Made by a program: the position numbers and the translations under genes. From the NCBI GenBank assembly GCA_025506515.1, contig CM046447.1, positions 88,663,498-88,727,497 on the forward strand: a DNA stretch of 64,000 nt. Reading direction: 5' to 3'. Positions 34,285-45,990 of this stretch are shown piece after piece. The first letter of the stretch is position 1; each line of letters begins with the position of its first letter. The stretch is from Flaveria trinervia. Lineage: Eukaryota; Streptophyta; Magnoliopsida; Asterales; Asteraceae. A model generated the notes under the pieces. That model was not told where the DNA came from, did not search any database, and saw only the letters and a list, made by a program, of their open reading frames with translations.

Positions 34285-35442
34285 ACAACATCCTGAAATG
34301 GTTCTTTGAGTAGCTAAACATTTCCATAGTCGAAATCTGCATAGGCTGTTAGATTTAGGTTGTTAATTTTCTAAACAAACAACCTTTACCCGGAGATTCC
34401 TTTAGGTACCTTAGCATTCTCATTGTAACTTTAAGGTGTGAGTTTAGAGGCTTGTGCATAAATTAGCTTAGGCACCCGATAGTATATGATATGCCGGGAC
34501 GGGTTAGAGTTAGCTATATAATTTTCCAATTAGCTTTTGATAGCTAGTGACAATAGACAATTCAGAATCATCCTTATAAGAATTTTGTTTATTAGTCACG
34601 ACTATGCTTTATTCAATTGGATTGCTAACTGGTTTGGACCTAAGCATCCAAACTCATTTTAACGATCCAGGCAGTATTTTTTATAGGACTTAACTAAGCC
34701 TTCATTGGATTTTAGCACTTCAACGCCTAAAAACTATTTAAGCTCCCTGAGGTCTTTTATCATGAATTCTAACATTAGACTAGATTAGATCAAAAGGATT
34801 ATTTCCGGTTGGAATAATATCATCTACATAAATGAGCAACGCACAAACTAAGTCATTTTCAATTTTTACAAATAGAGAGTAGTTATTTTTACTTTGATTG
34901 AACCCAATTTGGGTTAAGGTATTGGTTAGTTTCTCTATTTTCTAGAGGCTTGTTTTAGCCATACAAAGATTTAACGAGCTTGCATAATTTTGTTTCATCT
35001 TTATTATAGTATCCTTCGGGTAAAGTCATATATACTTTTTCAGTAAGTGAGCCATATATGAAAGCATTGTTGATATCTAATTGACACAGGGTCTAATTAT
35101 TTTGAACCACGACACTAATGAAGCACCTTATAGTTTCCATTTTTACAAAAGGGTCAAAGGTACTATCGAAGTCTAGGCCATCTCTTTGACTGTAGCCTTT
35201 TGCTACGAGTCTAGCTTTGTAAAGCTCAATCTCCCCACTCGATTAACATTTTATTTTGTAGATCCATTTACATCCTAGAGGTTTTCTGTCTTTAGGAAGA
35301 TTAGATAAAAACCATGTGTTATTTTTAAGTAAAGTTTCCATTACAAGATTCATGGCATTTTCCAGGTTTGGGTCTTTTGAAGTTTCTTTGAAGTTTTTTG
35401 GTTCTACAGTTTTGTTAAGATTTGACATGAAACAAAGATTTT
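34285..35442 (-). pseudogene. C2 reverse transcriptase, fragmented
   Basis: The minus strand starts with NLENAMNLVMETLLKNNTWF and GCKWIYKIKC (about 35380-35245). Later blocks are stop-ridden. The catalytic LLIYVDDIIPTG lies near 34840-34805. The 5' side is cut by the gypsy LTR end at 35443. Confidence 0.8.
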
Positions 35443-35498
35443 TGTAAGGCCCCGTTCCCGGGACGCTCACAGTTGGATCTTCATCGCACATAAAACAT
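35443..35498 (-). repeat. Gypsy LTR terminal fragment (56 bp)
   Basis: TGTAAGGCCCCGTTCCCGGG and the following text up to CATCGCACATAAAACATAT is the reverse complement of the G1/G2 LTR end. It sits exactly at the junction of C2 and S1 and changes to S1 array text at 35499. It marks a large deletion between a gypsy LTR and S1. Confidence 0.88.
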
Positions 35499-35700
35499 AT
35501 CAGTCGTGCGATTGAGCCTATGGCTGAGTTCAGTCATGCGATTGAGCTTGCAACCGAACTGAGTCGTGTGTTAAGACATGCGGTTGGGTCAGTCGTGCGA
35601 CTGAGTTACCGAATGATTCATTCATGCGATTGAATCGCACGTCTGGCTCAATCGTTTGACTGAAGTTCATTCGGAGTGCCTATTCGCATATGACTCTATT
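35499..35700. repeat. CpG-rich inverted-repeat array (S1, inner)
   Basis: About eight copies of units like CAGTCGTGCGATTGAG and CAGTCATGCGATTGAG occur. The core is A(G/T)TCG-NN-CGA(A/C)T. It corresponds to the S2 array at 55365-55570 in opposite orientation. Confidence 0.75.
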
Positions 35701-36063
35701 TGGCACTCTGACTACGAATCTTGGTCAAAAATTGATGTTAGATGTCGTGTTTAGACTCATTTGACTTGCAAACACTCTAAATAGCACCTAATGTCCTTTA
35801 AATCAGCTATTCTGTTCATTTAAGTGGTCTATTAGAGTGGATTTACTGATTTCTTGATTTTAACCAATTAGGTCAGTTAGGGTTTGATTACATTGGGCAT
35901 TTTTTTCGATTTCAGTCACAAAGTACATGTAGATGATTAGCAGAACCGTTAGGAACAATATCAATGAGTAATCAAGGCAAATGAAATTTCGGCAGAGTGT
36001 CTGCGTATAAGGAGGTTTTTGAATGATTTGAGGGGTTGTGAGAAATGCGACCGACTCACCCCT

Positions 36064-36072
36064 CTTTTATAC
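36064..36072 (-). promoter_or_regulatory. TATA-like box in S1 3' region
   Basis: The minus strand reads GTATAAAAG followed by GGGGTGAGTCGGTCGCA. S2 has TATAAATA followed by GAGGGGAGTCGGTCGCA at 54994, so box and surroundings are conserved between the two copies. Confidence 0.55.
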
Positions 36073-36079
36073 TGTCGTA

Positions 36080-36350
36080 ATGTTCAGTCGTACGATTGGA
36101 CCTATACGCATGCTCCAGTCGTGTGACCGAGCCCATACTCATGCTTTAGTCATGCGACTGGGGTTCAATCGTGCGACTGGCTCATACTCCTTGATCCATT
36201 CGTGCGATTGGTTCAGTCTTGTAGTCCAATCACATAGTTGTTCCATACTCATGGTCTAGTCGTATGACTGGCTCATACTTATGGTTCAATCATGTGATTG
36301 GTTCATACTCATGATCCAATCGTGCGATTGGCTCATCCTAATGAGATTGA
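36080..36350. repeat. CpG-rich inverted-repeat array (S1, outer)
   Basis: About ten units such as CAGTCGTACGATTGG, CAGTCGTGTGACCGAG and CAATCGTGCGATTGG lie directly upstream (minus sense) of the TATA-like box. ORFs across it are artefacts of the repeat. Confidence 0.75.
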
Positions 36351-36359
36351 ACCCTCTAC

Positions 36360-37770
36360 ACTTTCAACCATTTAAAATGTTAACATTTAATAAACATTAT
36401 GACCTTCTAACATCATTTGATCACCTTAGACGTGATCCTTTTAATTTGAAACTAATTTGTCACCTCAGACGTGACTCATTCAATTTAGACTGATTGGTCA
36501 CCTCAGACGTGACCCATTTTAGTAAGTAATTCACAGAGTACATCCAGTTTTATAGTCTGACGATTAATCCTACAAACGACTAGAAAATAGAAAAATAACT
36601 TAGAAATTTAAAATAAACAAGACATATTTTTGTTGCTTTGGGTTTGAGCAGAACAACTACAAGTTGATTAGATCATTTCTGGAACAATTCATTATGGAAT
36701 CATACAGGTGTAACAGAATCGTTTGTGAACCCCTTATTAATATGCCCTCGATGCTAGATTCTTGTTATGTCTGAGAGTCATGAGCACTTTTAAGAAATCA
36801 GACTAAAGCTATAAGATGCACACAATGATTTTGACTTACAAGAATTTGCAGTCACGATGATTGTTAGTATGTTTGTGCCCTTAAATCCATACACAAACTT
36901 TTGACTTACAATGGTGATGAAATAGGTTTAATTATTTCAACATGCATTTGTGGATCTCACACTTATTTGGTAATCAACATTCCTCAGGAGATTTTTGAGC
37001 GGTCTAAGGGTATTGGACAAGAAGATACTATTCTAAGACCTTTCAAAGAGATGCCAAGCCTCAGGTCAGTGCCATCACACAGTAGAGATGCGCAAACAAC
37101 AATGAATTCTAGAATATTTAGGTTATGCTTATCCTCAGGTCAATGCCACCACACAGCAGAGAGGCACACAACTTATCTTCTTGTTAGAGCATTTATTTTT
37201 CTTTTTGCACATAATGCACCACCAACTTAAGTTATCAGCTTGATTGCTTTTAGCATTTTTTACATGTGCTTTGCTCATATTTGTGGTCATCCGCACACAT
37301 TTATGGCGTTTATTTTTCTCATCATCCCTTATTGGAGATGAGTTGATTGTGTTAACTAGGGATAAGATGAGAACCCCTAGCAAGTTGAACAGGTTAGTTT
37401 GAATTTTAATTCACCAATGAAGTCTACTCATCTATTATGTTGAATTTACTGACACATCACATAATGAACTAGCAACCTCTAAGTCTACTTTCTCTATGTT
37501 ATCTCAGTAGCAACTAGTTTACCTGTCATTTTTCTTTAGTTGTGCTTAGACTTCTCAGACTTGTACTTTGAATTTCGCATTTTGAGCATACTAGTTTTGA
37601 AGTCCTAACCAGTTCGTTCCCTGTGTACTATCAGTTTCCATTTAATTTGAATCAGAATCACAGATTTGATTTCATTTCTTATTAGCTAAGCTGCCCTCCC
37701 CTATTTTTTTTCTTTTTAAGTAATTAAACACCGCACGAATTAAATATTAGACTAAACTATTCTCCCCCTA
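36360..37770 (-). other. S1 3' non-coding region with polypurine-like motif
   Basis: It is non-coding and aligns with S2 53294-54750 (for example GTCACCTCAGACGTGA at about 36455 and 36500 versus S2 GAGGTGACCAATCGGATT). On the minus strand TTTTAGGGGGAGAATAG (near 37761-37771) follows pol, like a polypurine tract. Confidence 0.7.
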
Positions 37771-37924
37771 AAATTCTAAAACTGAATTTTTTTGTGTTTT
37801 TGGATTTTAGTAGACAGAAAAATAAAAGAAAATATCTACACTAGTCGGACTATGAAATTTCATTTTCTAGAATCACTTCACTTTTCTTTTTCAAGCCATT
37901 AACCTCTAAAAGGTATAAAAACCC

Positions 37925-38693
37925 TGGTTTATCAAATGCATTTGTGTAGAGGTCGGCGCGTTGAAAATCCTATTAATTTTAACCACATCAATTAATTGCT
38001 TTTCAAAACAGTCACGTATAAAGTGATACTTAATACCGATGTGTTTAGTTTTAGGATGTTGGACCGGATTTTTTGCTACGGCAATAGCAACAGAATTATC
38101 AACAAAAATAAGAGTGTTAGAAAATTACAAACCGTAATCGCACAGTTGCTGTTAAATCCACATTATTTGTGAAAAGCAGCTAGCAGCAACAATGTATTCA
38201 GCTTCACATGTTGACAGAGCAACGGAGGTCTGCTTCTTACACTGCCAGGTGACTAAACATCTACCAAAGAACTGACATCGTGCTGATTTTGACTTGTAAT
38301 TCATTTTGCAATCGTCATAATTCGAGTCACTATACGTTGTAAGCTGAAAGTCATTATCATGAGGATACCACAACCCGAGTGTTAGAGTACCCTTCAGATA
38401 ACAAAAAATACTTTTGACTCCTATGAGATGGTTTACTATTGGTTTCGCCTGATATCTGGAGCAAAGACACGTCGCATACATGATATCAGGACGTGATGTT
38501 GTGAGGTACATGAGGGATATAATCATTCCTCTGTACATGGTTGCATCAACCAGATCACCATTTTCATCGGGTGCCATGTCATGGTTCGTGGCAAGTGGAG
38601 TTCCAGCTGCTGATGCATTCTTCATGTCGAATCGACTGAGGATATTGCCTACATACTTGGTCTGATGTAGGAAGATTCCATTTGGTGTCTGAT
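37925..38693 (-). pseudogene. S1 RT end and RNase H
   Basis: The minus strand reads QTPNGIFLHQTKYVGNILSR, YLTTSRPDIMYATCLCSRYQ, DSNYDDCKMNYKSKS and VALSTCEAEYIVAAS, then after a stop HPKTKHIGIKYHFIRDC near 38060-38000. The 5' edge at 38693 is the target duplication of the solo LTR. Confidence 0.85.
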
Positions 38694-39354
38694 TGTAACA
38701 CCCCGTATTTCTATTCAAACGAAAGAAAAAGAAAAGTAAACAGAAAGAATAGAAACTTTGCACAAGTGGAAGGGAAAAAGTGTACAAAGTACACTTTTAT
38801 TATTTTAAAGATTTAAGGGCATGGGTGCCCATTATTTCTTCTTCATCTTCTTCTTCACGGCTGAAAAGAAGAAGAGAGAGAGAGAGCCCGGTCCTAGAGA
38901 GAGAAAGAGGAAGAAGAAGCTTTAAAAGGTAAGTCTTCTCTTATTTGAGCTCGGTTTCAGCTGGGTTTCGAGTTCTTGACCGAAGTTCTGGTTGTTTAGA
39001 GTTTGTTTTCGGGATTCAAGAGCTGAATCAAAGTGGGTCTTGAACTGGAAGAGTGTTGTTCAAAAGCTGCTCAAGATGAGTTTCTAGAACCCCTCTTTTA
39101 CTGATTTTTAACTGATTTGGGGCTATTATGCATACTAAGTAAACATTTTGAAAGAAACCGTGGGTTTATAGCTTTATGTTCGAATGTTATATGTATGTAT
39201 GCATGTTATAGTGTTGATTATGGGGTGGAGATGATGTATAGCATGCTTATATGGCCTTAGTATGTTAGATCTATGTTTGGATATGCTTAGAATGGTAATA
39301 GGGTGATGTTGATAACATAGAAAAGATTTCAGAATGTTTGATGAACATGAACAG

Positions 39355-39765
39355 TGGTCCATGCGCCCAGAGGTGGCTCATGCCCCCAAACAGTTGTCCA
39401 TGCGCCCAACATGAGAGGCCAGACGCCTAAGTGTTGGCCATGCGCCTAAATAGTGCCCATGCGCCCAAGTGATTGAAACGGCTAAGTATTGGTCATGCGC
39501 CTAAATAGTGCCCATGTGCCCAAGTGATTGAAATGGCTAAGTGTTGGCCATGCGCCTAAATGGTGCCCATGCGCCCAAGTGATTGAAGCGGCCAAGTGTT
39601 GGCCATGCGCCTAAACAGTGCCCATGCGCCCAAGTGCTTGAAACGACTAAGTGTTGGTGATGCGCCTGAACAGGGCAGAAGCGCCCAAATAGGGCCCATG
39701 TGCCCAGACTGTTTTACACTTAGAATTTTATGCCCATGCGCCTGGAAGGTCCCATGCGCCCAATT
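39355..39765 (+). repeat. TGCGCC minisatellite in solo LTR
   Basis: About fifteen copies of CCATGCGCC(C/T)AA-type cores are spaced 15-35 bp apart, some in larger units containing GTGATTGAAACGGCTAAGTG. It occupies the same relative LTR position as the TCG-NN-CGA arrays of G1/G2 but has a different core. Confidence 0.85.
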
Positions 39766-40169
39766 TGGACTTGAGGTTTCTAAGTGGTTTTTAAGGGGTA
39801 TTATGGGGAGATAGGCCTGGTTATGATGTGATGGCTTATGTTTGATGTGTGTTATGCATGTATGATGTTGCCTATATGGTGATGGTGTATGTTTATGATT
39901 ATGTATGTTCCTTATGTATGTATGTCTTCCCTTGGCTTTGCGTTGAACGTTAATGAATATAATGGAAGTATTATGTAACGTAAAGTGAAAGATGATGAAA
40001 AGAGAAACGTAATGAATGAATGTATGCATTAATAAAAGAGAAAGTATAGTAAGGCTTGCAAGCAGTATGTACAGAGGTGCACAGCTTTGAATGCCTTAAG
40101 CTCTAACGTGTGAGGTTCAGCAAATCCTAAAGTGTGCACGTAAGGGTTCCGGTCTTTGTGACTGACCTT

Positions 40170-40275
40170 CAGTGGTGTTACCCATTTCTATGGGGGTGTT
40201 ACCCATTTCTATAGGGGTGTTACCCACTTTGGTGGGGGTGTTGTTACCCACTTCGGTGGGGTTGTTGGTACCCGA
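40170..40275 (+). repeat. GTTACCCA minisatellite
   Basis: Five imperfect units of GGGGGTGTTACCCATTTCTA / GGTGTTACCCACTTTGGTGG occur in tandem. Confidence 0.85.
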
Positions 40276-40317
40276 GTTATGTATAACTTCGGGGGTGTGG
40301 CCTAAAGCCAAGCATAG

Positions 40318-40490
40318 ATATGAGGTGAGCGACTCTGTGTTGCAACAGACTCGACAGAGGTCTTTGTCCATGAGACGAGATATGAGGTGAGCGACTCTGT
40401 GTTGCAACAGACTCGATAGAGGTCTTTGTCCATGAGACGAGATAATGAGATGAGCGACTTTGTGTTGCAACAGACTCGGATGGAGTTCAA
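40318..40490 (+). repeat. 63-bp tandem repeat, 2.7 copies
   Basis: Units starting TATGAGGTGAGCGACTCTGT at 40319 and 40381, and a shortened third from about 40446, carry GTTGCAACAGACTCGA and GTCTTTGTCCATGAGACGAG. Confidence 0.88.
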
Positions 40491-41282
40491 TCCATGTGAT
40501 TGACTCGTATGGGATCTTTGTCGCGTATCCCGGTGCTGTGTCAGTCTTCGGACATGAGTTGGGGGTTTGTGAGCAGGCCCCAGCACAGCATCAGCTTTCG
40601 AGCATAAGTCGGGGATATTGCACGAGACAGGATTTGAGTAATAATGAGTAATGAACGAAAGATAATGTATGAAAGAACGAAGAGATGAATGAACGTTAAT
40701 GAATTATCGTAATAAAGTACTAAACAGGATCTTTGTCATTCGACCTCAGTAATCATGGCTGAGTGCCACGAAGAGGGTAAAGTCTGATCGGATCTAGAAT
40801 GAGAAGTAAACGATAATGTAATACGTTTAATGAATGGAAGTTAACGAACGTAATGACGAAGATAATAATGATATTATCTGTATGTACGTATGATGCATGA
40901 TCACGAACGATTGTAAAGTATAGTATGATTTGGAAATAAAGTAAAGAACGGTTTTAACAAAGAAAAGTATGTTTTATTATAAAACTAGAACTCACTTAGC
41001 GTTGCTGACTTTTGTATGCATGATAGTTGGCAGGTATTTGTTGATGCTGAGGAGTTGCAGGCATGGATGCATAAGCTACTGGGAGCATTTTGAGGCTGCC
41101 ATCCGTATTTTGACATGTCATTGTATTTTGAGATGAAAACAAATGTTGTAAATGAATGAAATGACATGTTTTTAGTTATTAATGAAAGTTTTAAATTCCG
41201 CTACAAAATAAATGTATGTTTATTAATGTTTTAAGTGGAATGAATGACCAACTGTGAGGTGCTCGGGAACGGGGGCCTTACA

Positions 41283-41900
41283 TCTGATCCACCTATAACC
41301 CAAGGAAGAACTTCATCTCCCCCATGGCACTCATCTCAAGCTCTGCTTTCATTACAGATTCAAATTCTTTACATAACTCTTCATTTTTGGAACTGAAGAT
41401 TATGTCATCAACATAAATCTATACCAGCAGTAAGTCGCCATCTTTTTCTTTGATGAACAGTGTACAGTCAATGACTCCTCTACGAAAACCGTGTTTTACC
41501 AAATGAGTTGAGAGTTTCTCATACCATGCTCTAGGGGCTTGATGGAGCCTGTAGAGAGCCTTATCTTGGTTGTAAACTCTGTCCCGATGATAAGGATCCT
41601 TAAATCCTTCGGGTTGACTGACATAAACCGTCTCAAAGATTTCACCATGAAGGAACGCACTCTTGACATCTAGTTGATAGACTTTGATCTTCATGTAGGA
41701 TGCATAAGCTCGAAATATACGTACAGCTTCCATCCTTGCCACTGGTGCAAACACTTCATTGTAATCGATGCCTTCGACTTGGCGAAATCCTTGAACTACA
41801 AGTCGAGCCTTGTTTCTGATTATGACCCCTTGGTCATCTTTCTTGCATTTCAACACCCATTTAGTGCCAATTACATTAGCACCTTTTGGTTTGTCCACAA
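41283..41900 (-). pseudogene. S1 reverse transcriptase, catalytic and N-terminal part
   Basis: The open frame 41898-41419 holds GTKWVLKCKKDDQGVIIRNK, ARLVVQGFRQVEGIDYNEVF, YQLDVKSAFLHGEIFETVYV and RAWYEKLSTHLVKHGF. Just beyond it the minus strand reads LLLV-stop-IYVDDIIF, so a stop precedes the catalytic YVDD at about 41406-41417. Confidence 0.88.
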
Positions 41901-42650
41901 GGGTCCATACTCCTAACTTCTTGAATTATAGGAGTTCTTCTTGCATCGCACTGACCCATGCTTCATTGTTTAATACTTCACTAACATATTTCGGCTCAAA
42001 TTAAGACACAAAACATTGATATGCTCCATCGTGAAGATATCCCTTTTCCATTACCGAGGCATAATCAGCTGAGTACAACTGATTTCTAGTCTGTACTCCC
42101 GATCGAACATCCCCAATGACATTGTCCAAGGGATGATAAACATTAACCGAGATCCAGGATTTGTTGGAACAGCCTCCTCATTATCTAGATTGTTAAACTC
42201 AGGTTCAGGATCTGTAGCTGTTGGAGTATGAGGTTCCAACGTGTCAGAGGCTAGGAACCTGTTCCTCCTGGTCCTCATTAGCAGTCTCAACTGCATTATC
42301 ATCAGATGAAGACTCACTCACTTCAAGGTCTCCCCCTGAAGGGCTAGCGGAATCATCTAATAGACAAGTTGATGTCGAGTCTGGTGGAGGAGGGTTAAGA
42401 GCATCGTACATCATCCTAGCAGAAATTTCGCCATCAGTATGAGAAGGCGGTAGATTGAAGGATTTAAAGAATCCATCATAGTCGAAGAAGAATAAGGGTC
42501 CTTTCCTAGTTGGGGGGGGGGGGTGGTGTATCTTTGAACGTCAACGTTGCACCATACTTCTACCTGACCCATTGAGTTGTTGTAAACTCTATTGTCTGGT
42601 ATGCTGTATCCGAGAAATATCCCGTCTTATGCCTTCTCGCTGAACTTTCC
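41901..42650 (-). pseudogene. S1 integrase-RT linker
   Basis: Acidic and Ser/Pro-rich text (EPHTPTATDPEPEFNNLDNE) is typical of copia pol linkers, with shifts. A homopolymer of about 13 G lies near 42511-42523 on the plus strand, a likely hot spot for length changes. Confidence 0.7.
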
Positions 42651-42653
42651 ATT

Positions 42654-43534
42654 CTAAGTCTTCTTTAACAATGTACAAGGTGTGCCAAACGATTCTAAAT
42701 ACTCCAAATTAGGTTTACGTCGCTGGAGTAGCTCATAACATGTTTTTCCATGTCGCTTGACCACTAAGACTCGATTGAGTGTGTAACGCGCATTTGCCAC
42801 TGCCTCATTCCAGAATTGAATAGGCAGGTTTGAGTCAGCAAGCATTGTTCGGGCACTCTCGATCAAACTTCGATTCTTTCTTTCAGCTACGCCGTTCATC
42901 TGTGGAGTGTAGGCCAAGGTGAATTGATGAACAGTTCCTCTTTTTTTACAATATGCCTCCATCCACTGATTCTTGAATTCAGTTCTGTTGTCTGATTGCA
43001 TCTGCCTAACTTTCAGCTTGTAGAGTTATTCAATGTAGTTACTAGATGTTTGAATGATTTAAAAGTTTTTGATTTGGCTTTTAGAAACATCACCTAAGAG
43101 AATCTTGAGTAATCATCTGTTACTACACAGCAATACAGATCTCCAACAATGCTCTTTGTGCTAACGGGGCCAAACAGATCCATGTGCAGAAGCTCGAGAG
43201 GCATATCAATAGAGTTGACTATTTGTGCCTTATGAGCCTTCTTGGTCTGTTTCCTTTTCTTGCAAGCTATGCAGAAGTCTGGAAGCTGGAAGTTCTTGAC
43301 ATTTACACCATTCACTAGATCATTCTGAATTAAGTGATTCATCTTTCTAGGATTGATGTGCCCCATTCTCCTATGCCACGAGACTGAGTCCCTCTTAGTT
43401 GCGTTTGACAAGAAGCATTGAATCGTGTGATTAGTTGTGGATGCTTTTGATAGATCCAAGACAGACAGGTCGTTATATCTTATAGCTGACTTGAGAACCT
43501 TATCCTCCTCAATCACATAGTCCTTCTTCAACAT
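42654..43534 (-). pseudogene. S1 integrase
   Basis: From 43534: KDYVIEEDKVLK, SVSWHRRMGHINPRKMNHLI (HHCC) and CIACKKRKQTKKAHKA, then LELLHMDLFGPVSTKSIVGD (first Asp) and VVTDDYSRFS. After a disrupted part come MQSDNRTEFKN (second Asp) and MNGVAERKNRSLIESARTML (Glu) from 43001 on. Confidence 0.87.
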
Positions 43535-43990
43535 GTAGCACTTCTTGTTGTCAAATACAACCTTAAAGCCTTTATCACAGATTTAGGAGACTGAAAGTAA
43601 ATTATTTTGAAGTTGTTGAACGTAGTTTACCTTGTCAAACTTTACTTTCTCGTTTCCTACTTTGCTTTATGCTGTAATGTAGCCTCCTTTGTTCCCAGCA
43701 AATGAAACATGTCCCCCTTTGATTTGTTTGATGTTGAAAAGGAGGGATGAATTCCCTGTCATGTGCCTGGATGCCCCACTATCAATAAGCTAGATATTAG
43801 TGATAGCGTTGTAGCGGACACCCTGTACAGTCAAAGAAACTTGTCAGTTCAGATTTGGGACCCAAGCCTTAACTGGCTTGGGTGACCCAGAGGAATCACA
43901 CATCATAAACTCAACCCATTTTCCTTTTAAGGATGAGGGCATATCTTACTTCTTATCATTCTCACTATCAGACCCTATATTTGATTTTTC
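43535..43990 (-). pseudogene. S1 aspartic protease region
   Basis: The minus strand near 43795-43760 reads LIDSGASRHMTGNSSLLFN, the copia protease catalytic motif, with intact DSGA. The flanks have stops. Confidence 0.82.
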
Positions 43991-44075
43991 TTTCCATAAG
44001 CCAGTTTTGTGTAAGGCATGTTTGTGGTAAACAGACGACTGACTTATGGTTTGAACTTTTGATTCACTAACACTC

Positions 44076-45985
44076 TTAGGTGGTGTTAGATCTTATTTTA
44101 GAAGAGCTTGGATGTGTACTATAAAGTTCAATATTCTTTCTTGGTGTCTGATAGTAAGGACAATCAGTAGAAATATGTCCTCGTTTTCCATAATTGTAGC
44201 ATGATCTTGCTTTTACAGATTGAGTAAAACTTTTGTGTCTTGTTGAGTTTAGTGAAGGTGTGAGGTGTGTCTGGTTTGATTTAGTCACTACTCTTTTAGA
44301 TGTTTCACCCTTGTTAACAAAATTAATTGTTTTGACGTTTTGAACATCTTTTACTTGCCCTTTGGTTGGACTTTGATGATTAACACATTTGCGGTTAACT
44401 GGTTTAGTCAGTTTGGGTTCTGAAGTGGACTTTGGTGAACATGACCTTACATTAACCCTTCTAAATGCATCATCTAAGTTCTCAACTGGAATCTTGCCTT
44501 TTGATTTCAAAGTAGCCTCCTTCTGTTTAGTGTCAGATTTCACTGGTTTACCCGTGGAATCAAGATCACTAACTAGAGGAGTACACAACACATGATCCTT
44601 AATTGGGTTGTTATTTATCGGTCTACATTTTGTATTCAAGAGGATCTCATGTGTTGGTGGAACTACTTTGAATCCAAAACCTTCCCCATTGTTTCATTCT
44701 TTCACCAAATTCTTTACTATGTGTGAAGAACTAGCCCAACTATGCAGTTTTTGTTTTAGTGAATTAACTTCGACTTCCAAAACTGCTTTCTCCTTTTTGG
44801 TCTCTTCTAATGAATTTAAATAAAAATTTATATCATTAGATTGATTTAGGGCAACAACCTCGGTTTACCTTAGTTGTTTACCTAAAAGCTCTATCTTTTC
44901 TTTAAAACTGCACTCATTTTGTTTTAATATACGATTAGCTTCAGTGCAGAGTTGTAAGTCATTTACTAAGTTATCATTGTGTTCTAATAACCTAGCAAAT
45001 TTTAGATCAATGCTTTCCTAAAATTTTCACATATAGAACAAGCATGTTTATTAAATAGTTGATCTAAAGAACTTACCTGTGAGGATTCCGTTGAATCAGC
45101 CATCAATGCAAAGGTAGACTCTTCTGTTGTTGGACTTTCTGAACTTGTTGCTCTGAGCTCTTCCTCAACCAAGTGGTTTAACACGTTGACAACTTCTTCT
45201 GTATTTGACATCGCTAGCTCAGCTGCAATATCACCTTCCCTGGCAGACCCATCATCCAATGCTTCGACACAAGCAATGTTTGATTCTCCAGGAGAGACAA
45301 ATCGGAAGGACCAGTCTTGTCCTTCATCACCTAGGGCAGTTAGTGCTATAGTCTCTTTATTTGAAGAACTGGATCCAACCATCTCTTTGTCTTGACGGTT
45401 GAAAGTAGGAAATGGGTTACCATTTTTTGTTTTCTTGGGCTTCGCACATTCACGTTTAAAGTGCCCCTTTTCACCACAATTGAAGCAGGTGACCTTGGTT
45501 TTGTCGAAACCAAAGGTCGTATCTTTTATGGCTACGAGATTCTGTTCTGCCTTCTTAATGAACTTTTTGGCTCGTCTAACTGCACTTGCAAGAACCCACA
45601 TGATATCCATCCTTTCCAGCTCGTTCTCGTCAACCTGCTCGTAATCTTCATCTGCAAGATGAGAATTTCCGATCTTCCCAGCAACTAGACCGTCATATGA
45701 TTAAACCACTACTGCAAGAAGGTCCATGTGCTCTTTTGCAACCTCCACTGTGATATTACCGAGATTCTCGGTCTTCAACTTTGTAGTATTGGCTTTAGGC
45801 ACTATGTATTGAGTCGATGATGACCCAGACGTTTCTTGTCCTGAAGTAGTGGATTGGGAAGGAGCTGCGGAACTAGACACAAAAGCTTTTTGGAGTGGTG
45901 CTCCTGAACCAGTTGGATTGGGAACTGAGTTGTAGAGTGAAGGATTCTAAATTTAAGATCCTTTCTTCGACTTGTATTTCATCCT
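44076..45985 (-). pseudogene. S1 gag, C-terminal two thirds
   Basis: It has a zinc knuckle CFNCGEKGHFKREC (about 45490-45450) and, further on, a second degenerate knuckle CYNYGKRGHISTDC (about 44205-44165), with long polar text between (45002-45610, 44076-44639). A long gag with an extended C-terminal part is usual in Sireviruses. The N-terminal third is missing at the S2 junction. Confidence 0.8.
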
Positions 45986-45990
45986 CGAAC

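Larger units (their letters stand above)
31561..35442 (-). mobile_element. Ty1/copia element C2 in permuted order around one LTR
   Basis: Read on the minus strand the order is RT (35442-34285), RNase H (34284-33871), polypurine tract, LTR (33863-33389), leader, gag (about 33360-32830), linker, integrase (about 32210-31561). Normal elements run LTR-gag-integrase-RT-RNaseH-LTR. It is either two tandem copies sharing one LTR, both truncated, or an integrated one-LTR circle. Confidence 0.8.
38694..41282 (+). mobile_element. Solo Ty3/gypsy LTR (2589 bp) inside S1 RT
   Basis: It starts TGTAACACCCCGTATTTC and ends GGGAACGGGGGCCTTACA. TCTGAT lies on both sides (38688-38693 and 41283-41288), and S1 RT reads through if it is removed. 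It shares LTR ends and the CTCACT-AGC-TTGCTGACTTTTG motif with G1/G2 LTRs but has its own interior: a TGCGCC minisatellite, a GTTACCCA minisatellite and a 63-bp tandem repeat. Confidence 0.92.
35499..45990 (-). mobile_element. Sirevirus-like Ty1/copia element S1, truncated at both ends
   Basis: Minus-strand order: gag (45985-44076), protease, integrase, RT (interrupted by a solo LTR at 38694-41282), RNase H, polypurine-like motif (about 37761), then long 3' non-coding DNA with arrays. It aligns with S2 from S2 position about 47735 to 55570. RT wording (GTKWVLKCKKDDQG, VKSAFLHGEIFETVYVSQPE, DDIIFGS) fits the Sirevirus/SIRE group. The gag N-terminus and 5' LTR are missing at the S2 side. Confidence 0.85.

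Noticed and set aside
36901..37230. ORF 36901-37230 and its S2 counterpart (53860-54081, opposite strand)
   Set aside because: Both are conserved only as 3' non-coding DNA of S1/S2. The frame is not kept at equal length and has no recognisable domain.
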